The notes under the pieces: generated by a model
What the model was told of the DNA's origin: nothing
Seen by the model: only the letters and a program-made list of their open reading frames with translations
The model's database searches: none
Assembly (NCBI GenBank): GCA_002069975.1
Contig: MWCJ01000011.1
Span: 1-57,070 of the forward strand
Length of the DNA: 57,070 bases
From: Bacteroidetes bacterium ADurb.Bin217
Lineage (GTDB): Bacteria > Bacteroidota > Bacteroidia > Bacteroidales > UBA1715
Direction: 5' to 3'
Shown: positions 34,625 to 43,686 of the stretch, in pieces
How positions within the stretch are numbered: position 1 is the stretch's first letter
How the letters are laid out: every line of letters begins with the position of its first letter
Position numbers and translations under genes: made by a program

Positions 34625-35608
34625 CTAAATTCTCGCCAACATTAAACAACACGTATGTAAACTTATTGTGAGTATCAAAAATATAGTGCGTGCTTTGTTG
34701 GTTCTGGAACCAAATACGGTATAGTGAATTGACTGTGATTTGCACGACGATATGCAATCGCCACAATAGGTGCAGGTAAGTCCTGGACGCAGATGTTGAA
34801 TGTCAATTTTTTGTAACGCATCATACGTACATGTCATACTACACTTCATACAGGCATTACAGTCGGGTGCTATGTGCATGCGAAATGGCGATGCGTATTT
34901 TGCAAATGACACAATAGTTCCTATGGGGCAATATGTAACACAGTGTGCCATTTTTTTTCGTTTTTTCGATATAAAAACTATCACCGCAAGTCCGCCTATA
35001 CCAAACAAACTTGCAAGAATTATAGCATATAGTATGGGTACATTGCATACCCGTAACACAATAGTTACTGCTATTACGAGTAGCAATCCGGCTATTTTGT
35101 ATCGCCATTTGTGTGCTATGGGTGTATGGGGTGTTTTGCCTCGCGAAGCCCATCCGTCTATGGCTCCAAAGTAACAGAGATAACTACACCAAGCCGGTCC
35201 GGTAAGTACTATGGTTGAAATAAATAAAATAATCATAAACGTAATTTCGCCGCGGTACAATGGTCCTGCAACAATAAGCGCCGGTATGGGAAAATGGAGT
35301 TTGCCCGTCATGAGAAATTGCTCAAGCCCCAATAATCCTATGAGTAATTGTGAAAAAAACACAATAGAAAATGCTATCCATATTCGCAATCGCCATGTGG
35401 CAGACTGCTGAGGTTGTTTTATATGATGCATTACCCAGGCTGCGTATACCATTGCTACACATATTTGAATCCAGCCGGCTCCCTGTACAAACCGTTCTGC
35501 CATGAGCATAGGACGTGCTACTTTATACTGTACAATTGTTAATAGAAATCCAACTAACAAGGCTGTTATAAATTCCGGTGATTGTATGTGTTTTTTAATG
35601 TTGTTCAT
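34625..35608 (-). CDS. NapH-like 4Fe-4S membrane protein
   Basis: The 327-residue protein has about five membrane helices, conserved WCSYLCYFGAID and CVTYCPIGTI membrane-border motifs, and two ferredoxin clusters: CNACMKCSMTC and CTYCGDCISSC near residues 245-300. NapH/NosR-like proteins of this type pass electrons from quinol to periplasmic reductases. It is the last gene of the nrf-linked run, about 150 bases beyond ccsA and separated by repeat sequence, and may support nitrite reduction or electron bifurcation to another reductase. Substrate pathway is inferred from context. Confidence 0.82.
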   Translation of the reverse strand: MNNIKKHIQSPEFITALLVGFLLTIVQYKVARPMLMAERFVQGAGWIQICVAMVYAAWVMHHIKQPQQSATWRLRIWIAFSIVFFSQLLIGLLGLEQFLMTGKLHFPIPALIVAGPLYRGEITFMIILFISTIVLTGPAWCSYLCYFGAIDGWASRGKTPHTPIAHKWRYKIAGLLLVIAVTIVLRVCNVPILYAIILASLFGIGGLAVIVFISKKRKKMAHCVTYCPIGTIVSFAKYASPFRMHIAPDCNACMKCSMTCTYDALQKIDIQHLRPGLTCTYCGDCISSCKSQSIHYTVFGSRTNKARTIFLILTISLHTCCLMLARI

Positions 35609-35619
35609 GTGTATTTTTC

Positions 35620-35736
35620 TTAGTGCCTTTGTGACTTAGTGGCTATTAAAATTATTCTTGCCACCAAGGCTCCAAGACTCAAAGGAATAGTATGTTTTTT
35701 TATTTCATTTCTTAGTGCCTTTGTGACTTAGTGGCT
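35620..35736. repeat. Interspersed palindromic repeat cluster (Bacteroidota type)
   Basis: Two direct copies of a 26-base unit that starts CTTAGTGCCTTTGTG and ends CTTAGTGGCT lie at 35620-35645 and 35711-35736. A related inverted copy (GCCACCAAGGCTCCAAG...) is at 35661-35686, so the region can form hairpins. A similar cluster is at 43554-43665. The unit lies between the ccsA stop and the NapH-like start. Such sequences recur between genes in many bacterial genomes; a role in termination or RNA stability is possible. Confidence 0.7.
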
Positions 35737-35761
35737 AAAAAAGACAAACTAGCGTGGCATC

Positions 35762-36553
35762 TTAATTCGAATACACATGTACACTCATTTGTGCTGCAGG
35801 TAAATAGTTAATGCCAAACCATGCAATGAGCAAAACAGTAAACGAAAGTGTTATGAACCACAGGTAATACCGAGGACTTTTGCGATTTTGCAAACTCATA
35901 TGCATATATACAATATACACACCCCAGGTAAGCAATGCCCACGTTTCTTTGGGGTCCCATGTCCAATAATGCCCCCATGCCTCTTTTGCCCACAATGCCC
36001 CAAACAACAAGCCCAAGGTTAAAAATCCAAAGCCTATGTAAATAATATTTTCGGCAATACCCAACACTTGTTTGGTGTCAATTCTTTTGTGTACTTGATA
36101 CAAACCTATAATTCCCAGCAAACACGAGAACCCCAAAAACGCATACGATACTATATATACAATTACATGCGGTACAAACCATACACTTTGCAATGCGGGC
36201 ATCAATGCTTTGTCGTGAATATCGGGTTTGGCGTAATTTATTATCATAAATACCAATGCCATAAGCAGTGCATAGGCTAGAAACAATCGGTAATTCCATC
36301 GTTTGTACAACACATATCCTATACAACTAATAAATAGGGAATACCACAATCGTGTTTCGCCCAATGTACGCAAGGGTGGACGGTCTAAATATATCCACAA
36401 TTTTACAATAAAAAACGAGAGCGAAATGATGCCGAGCAATACCAATGCATCGGAAATTCGTGCAACTATAGGTGTGCGAAACGCTAGCAATACCATGGCA
36501 ATTCCCCACGATACGATGCTAATAAGAGCGTATAATTCAAATACTTTCCACAT
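35762..36553 (-). CDS. ccsA: Cytochrome c biogenesis protein CcsA
   Basis: From ATG 36553 (MWKVFELYALIS) the protein has 263 residues, overlapping resB by 17 bases; the start at 36604 adds a polar stretch unlike the family. It is an integral membrane protein with about eight helices and the haem-handling WWD motif EAWGHYWTWDPKETWAL (about 195-211). CcsA works with ResB (CcsB) in system II to export haem and ligate it to apocytochromes. Its job here is to mature the multihaem NrfA and NrfH encoded upstream in the same run. Confidence 0.9.
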   Translation of the reverse strand: MWKVFELYALISIVSWGIAMVLLAFRTPIVARISDALVLLGIISLSFFIVKLWIYLDRPPLRTLGETRLWYSLFISCIGYVLYKRWNYRLFLAYALLMALVFMIINYAKPDIHDKALMPALQSVWFVPHVIVYIVSYAFLGFSCLLGIIGLYQVHKRIDTKQVLGIAENIIYIGFGFLTLGLLFGALWAKEAWGHYWTWDPKETWALLTWGVYIVYMHMSLQNRKSPRYYLWFITLSFTVLLIAWFGINYLPAAQMSVHVYSN

Positions 36554-37781
36554 AATTTTCTTTTGTTTTAGATGTTCTACCAAACCAAATAATATACAAT
36601 GCACCGGCTATCATCATAAAAATACCGGCAAACACTATAGGCAACCACGGGTCGCGTACCAATTCAAAAATACTTGTTTCCGACCACCGTCCCATGTTCT
36701 CGTCGTAGCCGGTTTGATATATGGTATATGAATTACACGTAATAGGTTTATTTACTTCGACTATAGTATCGGTGGTGCTTCCTTCTTTTGTGTACAACCG
36801 AATACGCGACGAGAATTTTTTTGCCTCGGGTTGTAATGCAACTATTGCTATAGAATCGGGCAATACTAAATATTTTGCCGGTTGCGACATGCTTGCCGCA
36901 CCTATCCAGTCGCTATAGATTTTGTTGCGTTTGGTATCGGTTACTTCTATATAGTACGACTGTGTTGCACCTATATCCGACAACGGAAAATAATCTTGCA
37001 CATAAAACATAGACGTGGGGTAATATGTTTTGATAGTAATTACATATTCGTTGTATCGAATACCATGAATAGTGTCGAGTTCAAAAATTGCTTTTTTTCT
37101 GTTTTTTTCTAATACATCGCCGGTACGCATATCTACAAACCCAATTTTCGAAGGATACTCTTCAATTTCAAAATCTTTGAGTTGAATTGCAAAGTCAAGT
37201 TCTTGTATGGTATTGTTGGTATTCATTACCCGCCATTCGGTAGCACCTTCGCGTACCGACATCGTATATTTTTCTATATCTCCGGCACCAAATGTAGCTG
37301 CTGTAATTGTAATCCACAGCCCGAGATGATTAAGAAAAAAACCAATATTTTTTTTTGAAACAGGCAATAGTCGGCGAACACTTACCATTCCCAAAACTAT
37401 AAGTAAATATCCGGTAGCTACATAATACAGCCAACTCGAAGTAACATTGTAAAACAAAAACAATGAATGAGGATGTTCTTGTTGCGGAACCAAAGCCATA
37501 ATAAGCGATACCGCAAGAAAAAATGTGAGAGCACCAATAGATGCCGGAATGCTGGAAAACCAACGGATAATGGTATTTTTAGCAGAAGCTGCATGAAGTA
37601 AAATTATGGCATTGATAAGAACAAGCAATATAACTACATTGGTAGGAAACGATATAGTGGGGGCAGCCTTGCCGGTTACAAATTCAAAGCCCGCAGCTCC
37701 AAGAAACAAGGCTACGGGTATTGCAAATGCTTCGGCATATCCCCACGGTTGTTCCCACATTGTGCGTGATGGTGATTTCAT
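36537..37781 (-). CDS. resB: Cytochrome c biogenesis protein ResB (CcsB)
   Basis: The 414-residue membrane protein has N-terminal helices at about 17-35, 45-65, 82-100 and 117-137, a large outside domain (about 175-375) and a final helix (about 382-402). The pattern (FLNHLGLWITITAATFGAGD and a C-terminal DPWLPIVFAGIFMMIAGALYI) is that of ResB of system II cytochrome c maturation, where it holds the apocytochrome while CcsA delivers haem. Start overlaps the HD gene stop by 4 bases (37778-37781), indicating translational coupling. Confidence 0.85.
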   Translation of the reverse strand: MKSPSRTMWEQPWGYAEAFAIPVALFLGAAGFEFVTGKAAPTISFPTNVVILLVLINAIILLHAASAKNTIIRWFSSIPASIGALTFFLAVSLIMALVPQQEHPHSLFLFYNVTSSWLYYVATGYLLIVLGMVSVRRLLPVSKKNIGFFLNHLGLWITITAATFGAGDIEKYTMSVREGATEWRVMNTNNTIQELDFAIQLKDFEIEEYPSKIGFVDMRTGDVLEKNRKKAIFELDTIHGIRYNEYVITIKTYYPTSMFYVQDYFPLSDIGATQSYYIEVTDTKRNKIYSDWIGAASMSQPAKYLVLPDSIAIVALQPEAKKFSSRIRLYTKEGSTTDTIVEVNKPITCNSYTIYQTGYDENMGRWSETSIFELVRDPWLPIVFAGIFMMIAGALYIIWFGRTSKTKENYVESI

Positions 37782-38266
37782 ATGTTTAGATATAATTGTG
37801 TTAGTAATTGTTTTCCAAATTCTGTTTTAAAATATGTTTTACTGATATTTTCAATGGCTGGCAATTGAATATGTTCTTCGAATATATTTACCAAAAAATC
37901 GGCTTCTACCAGTATTTGAAAATCTATATCGTCAATAGCAGAATAGGTGTGATGATGACCAATAATATAGCAAATTCTATCGATTTGTTGGCTCGAACAA
38001 TTGGTAGTTTCCAAAAACGAACGAGCTACTGACGGTCCTTCAATTTCTTGGTACTTCCCTGCACAAGAGTTATATTTTTTCTCGGCTACTACTATGCCTA
38101 TATCATGCAGCAAGGCAGTATATGCTATTGTGTTGTAGTGGTATTCCGAAAGGTTTTCGGCACGAGCAATTGCACACGCATAGGTATACACCTTCATCGC
38201 ATGATGTATGCGAGCCATGTCTTTGTTGAAATACCCTATTATAAATTGTAAGCAATTGTGAATCAT
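37778..38266 (-). CDS. HD-domain protein
   Basis: The 162-residue protein has the HD-superfamily signature: RIHHAMKVYTYA (first His), TALLHDIGI (HD pair, about 50-58), IIGHHHTY (about 101-108) and a later Asp in LVEADFL. These residues bind two metals in phosphohydrolases. The substrate is unknown, and length and motifs suit small nucleotide or signal phosphohydrolases. It lies between nrfA (7-base gap) and resB (4-base overlap), which ties it to nitrite-reductase synthesis or signalling, an unexpected neighbour for this operon. Confidence 0.75.
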   Translation of the reverse strand: MIHNCLQFIIGYFNKDMARIHHAMKVYTYACAIARAENLSEYHYNTIAYTALLHDIGIVVAEKKYNSCAGKYQEIEGPSVARSFLETTNCSSQQIDRICYIIGHHHTYSAIDDIDFQILVEADFLVNIFEEHIQLPAIENISKTYFKTEFGKQLLTQLYLNI

Positions 38267-38272
38267 ACCAAA

Positions 38273-39772
38273 TTAATAGCTTGCTTCACGTTTTTTAGCC
38301 TCTTCTAACCATTTTGGTACAACAGTTTGCATAAACACTTGTTTTTCGGCATGTAATTGTTTCATTTCGAGACCAATATATGCTTGCGTTTTTTCTTTAG
38401 ACGATACATCGGGCATTTCGAATGGTTTGTTGTATCCCAATGCTGCATGTACACGAGCCAATTGAATACGAGCCTCTTGTGCATAATGAATCCCCGACGA
38501 TAAAATTCTACCTATTTCTACCGGAGCATGGAACGACGACCCGTGTCCTGCAACTGAGAAATCCCAACGCCACTGAGCTTTACGAATATGTGCCAATATA
38601 TCTTTCATTTGTGCTTCGGTAGCTCCGTGTTTCCATGCAAATTCGGCTTCTAAGTGAGCTTTAACTAATATGCTTTCGAGTAAACTTGCATTTTGTTTAA
38701 TTTTTGTTTGTCTATCGTATACATCTTCCAACAGTTTTGTGGTCTCTTCGCGGTGACACACTTGACATGAATTTGCAATATTATTGAGCGGACTTTGAAT
38801 ATGATGGTCGGTAAATTTTACCCCACCTTCACTTTTGTATGGCATATGACAGTCGGCACATGCTACCCCACGTTTGGCATGTACACCCATAGTATATACC
38901 TCATAATCGGGATGTTGTGCTTTAAGCATAGGCGCTTTACTCAATTTGTGAGTCCAATCGCTAAACTCAATAGCATCGTAGTAAGCTTCCATTTCTTCAA
39001 CCGAAAAGCCATTGTGCCAAGGGAATGTAAGATAAGCAGCACCTTCTATTTTCTTTTTGTCGAAATAGTATTCAACGTGGCATTGTGCACATACAAGTGA
39101 ACGCATTTCTTGGTGTGTAGCCTTTGTAATATCACGACCTTGTTTTTCAAACGCTTCTATCAATGCAGGACGAGTTATGGTAAGTTTCATTGTTTTAGGG
39201 TCGTGGCAGTCGCCGCACCCAATATGATTCACTATTTGCGGACCTAATTTGTCCATAGAACCGGTATAAAATTCGGCAACCCCCATTTGTTGCATCATGC
39301 GAGGCACATCGGGACTTTTGCATGTCCAGCATGTGCTTGGTTGCGGGCTTGGTGTAGAATCGGTAGAAGCTCCCGTACGTAATGTTTTATGTACATCGGT
39401 TATCGAATAATAATGTCCTCGACCTTGATTATAATCTTTGGAAAATGCATATCCTGCCCATAAAATAACATGCCCCGGATTTTCTTTGAGCATATCTATA
39501 GTTTGTGAACCACCATATTTGCTGCGAAACGACGTGTCGGCAGTTTCGATATATGTTTCGTACTCACGCGGGAAATTTTCGCCCCATTTTTCGTTTCGAG
39601 GCTCAATGCCTTTAAAATTATTTTGCGGAGCATACGCAAATACCGCTTCGGCTCGCCGTTCTACAATTGTGGAAGCAAATAGCCCTAATACAAATACAAT
39701 AACTATAGTTGCTATAAATAACAACCAACCTTTCCATGGTTTTTCTTTGATGTGTTCGCTGAGTGATTTCAT
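38273..39772 (-). CDS. nrfA: Ammonia-forming cytochrome c nitrite reductase, NrfA
   Basis: The 499-residue periplasmic enzyme reduces nitrite to ammonium with six electrons. It has an N-terminal signal or anchor (about 17-35), the active-site haem motif CWTCK (about residue 146) and four CxxCH sites (CGDCH, CAQCH, CADCH, CQVCH), giving the expected five haems. It also has YFDKKKIEGAAYLTFPW and KAQHPDYEVYTMGVHAKRG with the conserved Tyr/Lys/His pocket. Length matches NrfA. It follows nrfH at a 21-base gap. It also reduces NO and hydroxylamine, linking it to the Hcp region upstream. Confidence 0.95.
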   Translation of the reverse strand: MKSLSEHIKEKPWKGWLLFIATIVIVFVLGLFASTIVERRAEAVFAYAPQNNFKGIEPRNEKWGENFPREYETYIETADTSFRSKYGGSQTIDMLKENPGHVILWAGYAFSKDYNQGRGHYYSITDVHKTLRTGASTDSTPSPQPSTCWTCKSPDVPRMMQQMGVAEFYTGSMDKLGPQIVNHIGCGDCHDPKTMKLTITRPALIEAFEKQGRDITKATHQEMRSLVCAQCHVEYYFDKKKIEGAAYLTFPWHNGFSVEEMEAYYDAIEFSDWTHKLSKAPMLKAQHPDYEVYTMGVHAKRGVACADCHMPYKSEGGVKFTDHHIQSPLNNIANSCQVCHREETTKLLEDVYDRQTKIKQNASLLESILVKAHLEAEFAWKHGATEAQMKDILAHIRKAQWRWDFSVAGHGSSFHAPVEIGRILSSGIHYAQEARIQLARVHAALGYNKPFEMPDVSSKEKTQAYIGLEMKQLHAEKQVFMQTVVPKWLEEAKKREASY

Positions 39773-39793
39773 AGAATTATATTTTGAAAACGT

Positions 39794-40384
39794 TTATTTA
39801 GACATGAGATTTGACAACCAATTGGGTACGGGACTTTCGGGAAGTGGTACACGAGCATATGGTGTGCTGGTTAAACTTTTTACCTTACCGTGCGGAACTT
39901 CACTGTGACATTCCCAACACGTACGTTCGGTTCGTTCATTGTAAAATTGAGCATGAATAGTATTCATTTTAGCATCGGTAAGCAAATCGGTGTGACAACG
40001 AATACAATTTTGATGCACCACATGATGCCCTTCTTCTTTAATTTTAATTACTTGCGGTTCTCCACGCATGGTAAATACGGTAGCATGCCGTAGGCCATCT
40101 TTTGCTTTGAAATAATAGGTGTTAAACACATTGTCGTGAGGAACGTGGCAGTCGTTGCACGTAGCACGTTCACGATGTGAGCTATGCATCCAAGTAGCAT
40201 ATTGCGGAGCCATAATGTGGCAATTTACACAGGTTTTGGGGTCATCGGAAAGGTATGAATGTGCATTGGAAATGTAAAACATAAACGCAAACAACCCAAT
40301 ACATATTCCCGAAACTATAATTACCGGAATACGCCATTGGGCAGGTGGAAATAAAAAGCTAACAAACTGTAAAATTCGTTTCAA
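39794..40384 (-). CDS. nrfH: Cytochrome c nitrite reductase small subunit, NrfH
   Basis: The 196-residue NapC/NirT-type quinol oxidase anchors NrfA and feeds it electrons from menaquinol. An N-terminal membrane helix (about 17-38) precedes four haem motifs: CVNCH, CNDCH, CIRCH and CWECH. The order nrfH-nrfA and a 21-base spacing are typical. The gene begins 49 bases beyond the stop of the Nim-like gene and probably belongs to the same long transcript or has its own promoter. Confidence 0.94.
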   Translation of the reverse strand: MKRILQFVSFLFPPAQWRIPVIIVSGICIGLFAFMFYISNAHSYLSDDPKTCVNCHIMAPQYATWMHSSHRERATCNDCHVPHDNVFNTYYFKAKDGLRHATVFTMRGEPQVIKIKEEGHHVVHQNCIRCHTDLLTDAKMNTIHAQFYNERTERTCWECHSEVPHGKVKSLTSTPYARVPLPESPVPNWLSNLMSK

Positions 40385-40433
40385 TACGTTAGGGTTTAGA
40401 TTTTTGCTTCAAAGTAAATTTTATCAAATATAC

Positions 40434-40925
40434 TTATTTTTTTAAACTTTTTTGTTTTCCACTCATGTTTTTTATTTGCAATTCCAACACAAGCGTTCGA
40501 GGGAGCGATGCGTGAATATATGTTTGAGCTTGGTCTGGAAAATTTACAGAATATTTGTGTGCCAATAATTGTAAAGCATCAATTTTTTCCTGCTTGTGTT
40601 CTATTTCGTGTAGTGTACCAAAACAAATAATACTTTGATATTCAGTTGTAAATTGCTGTGGAATTACGTGTGTATTACCTACAATACAAAATGACACATT
40701 GTTATTCAAACGAATATTTATCAATTTTTTTCCCTCCAAAGCACAATGAAACAGTAACGATTGCTTTCCATTCCATACATAATTCAGGGGTATGCCGTAC
40801 CCGCCATATTCAGTATCAACCATACTCAACACCCCAAATTCCCCGGTTCGGAGCAAATCCAACGCGTGTGCTTCATCAAGCAACCTGTCTTGACGCCGAA
40901 CTGTATGTTGCGAGTACGAAATCAT
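40434..40925 (-). CDS. Nim-like pyridoxamine-5'-phosphate-oxidase-fold flavoprotein
   Basis: The 163-residue protein matches the split-barrel flavin-binding family of NimA-type nitroimidazole reductases: RRQDRLLDEAHALDLLRTGEFGVLSMV at the start, YGIPLNYVW, LLFHCALEGKKLINI and YQSIICFGTLHEI. Family members bind FMN or similar cofactors and reduce small nitro compounds. The start overlaps the cupin stop by one base (TAATG). In this context it may detoxify nitro or nitroso compounds; that is inference. Confidence 0.85.
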   Translation of the reverse strand: MISYSQHTVRRQDRLLDEAHALDLLRTGEFGVLSMVDTEYGGYGIPLNYVWNGKQSLLFHCALEGKKLINIRLNNNVSFCIVGNTHVIPQQFTTEYQSIICFGTLHEIEHKQEKIDALQLLAHKYSVNFPDQAQTYIHASLPRTLVLELQIKNMSGKQKSLKK

Positions 40926-41275
40926 TACTGCGATTTTATCATTATGAGCATCATTTTCATCTGTGTATTTGCAAACACAGCATGCGGTATATTTGCCGGC
41001 ATTATTATAATTTCTCCTTCGCGAACCGTGTAATCTTTGCGGTCGATAGACACAATTGCTTCACCTTCTACTATTTGAATTGTAGCATCAAACGGAGCTG
41101 TGTGTTCACTGAGAAATTGACCTTTGTCGAATGCAAAAAGTGTTACATTTCCTGTTTCTTTTTTTGTAATAATTTTACTTACTATTGCTCCTTCGGCATA
41201 TTGCACCGATTGTTGGAGTGAATGTGATTGCGAATGCGCAAATCCCACGTTTTTGTTGTCTATGGATAGATTCAT
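40925..41275 (-). CDS. Small cupin protein
   Basis: The 116-residue single-domain cupin has VTLFAFDKGQFLSEHTAPFDA (first cupin motif), IQIVEGEAIVSID and GEIIIMPANIPHAVFA (second motif). Two His and a Glu are in the usual metal-ligand positions. Family members bind metals or small ligands; the substrate is unknown. Neighbours suggest a role in nitrosative or redox stress. Confidence 0.82.
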   Translation of the reverse strand: MNLSIDNKNVGFAHSQSHSLQQSVQYAEGAIVSKIITKKETGNVTLFAFDKGQFLSEHTAPFDATIQIVEGEAIVSIDRKDYTVREGEIIIMPANIPHAVFANTQMKMMLIMIKSQ

Positions 41276-41306
41276 TGTAGTTATGAGTTTTTAGTTATGA
41301 AAAAAA

Positions 41307-41834
41307 TTAATTTTTTAATATATATGTACTGTATAATTTTTCTTTTTGATACGAATATGTTGAATATCCTTTGCTTTGCAACATATCAATAATAGGTGCA
41401 GGCATAAATGGAGTTTGCAATTCGAGCATGGTTCCCAATTCTAATTTTGCACACAAATCCAGAATATATTTCATAGGACTTTCGCCTGCTTCTATTACCG
41501 GACTTGCATTATATACATGCATTACTTTTTGAGTTGTAACCCAAGTTGGCACATTTTGTTGGTTAAAAGATACCGCAGAGTTTCCATCGATTGTTTCGGT
41601 AGCTTGACCTACTTTGGCACGAAGAGTTGTAACCAAGTGTTCAACCGATATTTCGGCAATAATAGCCGCTTGCTGCAACGATGCTACTTTAGCAATAGTA
41701 TTGCGTAATATGGGGTTTTTGAGTTTCGCAAAAGCAGGCGACATTTCGAGCAATACAGCCTCCAGTTGCGGATATGTATTGAGTACATCAGCAATTTTTG
41801 TTGTAGGGTTTATCAATAGAGGCTGAGCTGTCAT
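41307..41834 (-). CDS. DUF1858 protein
   Basis: The 175-residue protein begins with a DUF1858 domain (about 6-72; TTKIADVLNTYPQLEAVLLE, then NPILRNTIAKVASLQQAA), found fused or next to DUF2249/DUF438 and hemerythrin proteins. The rest (about 95-170; VMHVYNASPVIEAGESPMKYI) resembles a DUF2249-like domain. Such genes cluster with NO-detoxification and Fe-S repair genes (RIC-type). It lies 6 bases downstream of the DUF438 gene, in one transcript. Confidence 0.75.
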   Translation of the reverse strand: MTAQPLLINPTTKIADVLNTYPQLEAVLLEMSPAFAKLKNPILRNTIAKVASLQQAAIIAEISVEHLVTTLRAKVGQATETIDGNSAVSFNQQNVPTWVTTQKVMHVYNASPVIEAGESPMKYILDLCAKLELGTMLELQTPFMPAPIIDMLQSKGYSTYSYQKEKLYSTYILKN

Positions 41835-41840
41835 GTCAAT

Positions 41841-43073
41841 TTATTTTTTAGCATACGATAACAATCGTTGTTCACCTTCTAAAGCTCTCAGTTTGCTAAT
41901 ATCTTGGGTAAATTCTATTGTACCCAAATATTCGCCATCTTTGCCTCGCACAGCATAATATTCTATATGTATAAACTTTCCTTGCATTTGTATCCAAAAA
42001 GCCGCGCATTGCTCCTTACCATTTTTAAAATCTTCGAGAATTGTTTCTACCACATGTACGCTCGATGGTGGGTGACACATACGGACATCTCTCCCTAAAA
42101 TGGCTCTATTACGTGCAAATATTCTATCGGGACCTAGACTAAAAAATTTCACCTTATCGTTTTTATCTACAAATGTAATATCAATAGGCAATAATTTAAA
42201 AATTGCTTCAAGTTCGTCAACCGAAAAACTTCCGGTAGATAATTGTAATAAATTGGACTGCAACGGAGCTGTTTGTTGAATAGTAGTGTCGGACGGTATC
42301 CATTCTATAGTAGGATCGTATAAACAATACCCAAATTCCATAGTCTGCCGATAAATTTCGTACCACTCCTGTTCACTCAATGTATCCATACTCATAGGAA
42401 GTAAAATTTCTTCTTCTTTCATAATCATATCGGTTACACCTTGTAAAGCCGGGGTACAAACCATAGCTGCTATTGTTTGCATATCGTCGGCAGTCAAATT
42501 GCCCGGATTGGAAACTATTTGAATTACCGCTTTCATTTTTTCGCGAATTTCATCATGCTTACCCCACATAACCTTAGGCGGACCGGTAATACCATGTTTT
42601 TCGAGAAACGGAAACAATAAATATTCTTTACGTAAATAATGTTTATCTACGTCCATTAATTCATTGTACCGAGCATGAAGAGTCAGAATATATTTAGGTA
42701 ATGACTCCGACGTTAGACTCGACGCGTCAATTAGTAATTCAGAAATTGCACTTACAACTTTCTCTAATTCACGATTTTCCTTTTTAAACGTATCAACAGG
42801 GTGTCCTGCAGGAATTTCGGCAGCACCACTTTGGTCTATATGACCATCTAATACCTGCGTGTGAATATCACAAAACTGGAGAATTTCATCTTCGGGCAAC
42901 CCCTCTTGTATAAGTTCTTGCTCTACTTCAACAACTTCGTTGTATGGTATTTTTGCAAGTAGTTCTTTCAGTCTTTTTTGAACTGCTTCAGGAGCTTCGC
43001 CTCCATGAAGTTCTAAAATCATATGCTTAAGCAAAGCTTTTCGTTGTTGCGAATTGTTTATATATTCACTCAT
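41841..43073 (-). CDS. DUF438/hemerythrin/PAS protein
   Basis: The 410-residue protein has an N-terminal DUF438 domain (about 1-90; LHGGEAPEAVQKRLKELL), a hemerythrin-like four-helix domain (about 95-240, with HARYNELMDVDKHYLRKE and HDEIREKM holding His/Glu di-iron ligands), and a PAS-like domain (about 275-395; DITFVDKNDKVKFFSLG, HPPSSVHVVETILEDFKNG). Such proteins occur near Hcp and NO-stress genes, and may sense or store O2 or NO through the di-iron centre. The function is not proven. Confidence 0.85.
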   Translation of the reverse strand: MSEYINNSQQRKALLKHMILELHGGEAPEAVQKRLKELLAKIPYNEVVEVEQELIQEGLPEDEILQFCDIHTQVLDGHIDQSGAAEIPAGHPVDTFKKENRELEKVVSAISELLIDASSLTSESLPKYILTLHARYNELMDVDKHYLRKEYLLFPFLEKHGITGPPKVMWGKHDEIREKMKAVIQIVSNPGNLTADDMQTIAAMVCTPALQGVTDMIMKEEEILLPMSMDTLSEQEWYEIYRQTMEFGYCLYDPTIEWIPSDTTIQQTAPLQSNLLQLSTGSFSVDELEAIFKLLPIDITFVDKNDKVKFFSLGPDRIFARNRAILGRDVRMCHPPSSVHVVETILEDFKNGKEQCAAFWIQMQGKFIHIEYYAVRGKDGEYLGTIEFTQDISKLRALEGEQRLLSYAKK

Positions 43074-43330
43074 TTTTTTACATTTATATAGTTTAATTTA
43101 AGAGCACACATTATTCGACAATTTGTAATTTCCTCACCAGAAAATAGGTTCGTGGTTTCAAGTTTTTTTTATTGGCTGCTATATTTAGCCTATAAAACTA
43201 TTATACTTACTTTTCTAAGAATTGAATTAATACCGTTGCATAAGTTATTAATACAAATTAAGATTTGAAAATATTTCTAACCATTAATTCACATAATTAC
43301 ATGAGCCTATATAAATAAAACTCATAATTA

Positions 43331-43513
43331 TTAACTCGAAATTTCTATGACCCCCACCGGACATTGGTCTGCCGCTTCTTTTGCAGCATCACTATGAGCA
43401 TCTACATCGGCATTGGCTTTTACCTCTGCCAAATCTTTCATTTCGAAAACTTCGGGACAAATTTGTTCGCAGAGTCCACATGCAATACACCCATCTGTTA
43501 TAATTGCTTTCAT
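43331..43513 (-). CDS. Small 4Fe-4S ferredoxin
   Basis: The 60-residue protein has CIACGLCEQIC (Cys9, 12, 15, 19) and a C-terminal CP (about 51). This is the one-cluster [4Fe-4S] ferredoxin pattern with the extra Cys. It may carry electrons for the nearby Hcp. It lies about 170 bases past the hcp stop, across a repeat cluster. Confidence 0.88.
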   Translation of the reverse strand: MKAIITDGCIACGLCEQICPEVFEMKDLAEVKANADVDAHSDAAKEAADQCPVGVIEISS

Positions 43514-43553
43514 ATTCGTTAGGTTTTAAGATTACTATTATATTTTTTATATT

Positions 43554-43665
43554 GCCACAAAGACACGAAGGCTCAAAGGTTTATACTATTTTTTATCAAC
43601 TTTATTGTGTTTTTTTAGTGTCTTGGTGACTTCGTGGCTTTTTTATATTGCCACTAAGACACAAA
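43554..43665. repeat. Second palindromic repeat cluster
   Basis: The arms GCCACAAAGACACGAAG (43554-43570) and TTAGTGTCTTGGTGACTTCG (43615-43634) are related in inverted orientation, and a third GCCACTAAGACACAAA (43650-43665) follows. The family is the same as at 35620-35736. It lies between hcp and the ferredoxin gene and can form a long hairpin. Confidence 0.65.
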
Positions 43666-43686
43666 TATACACTAATAATATTCGGA

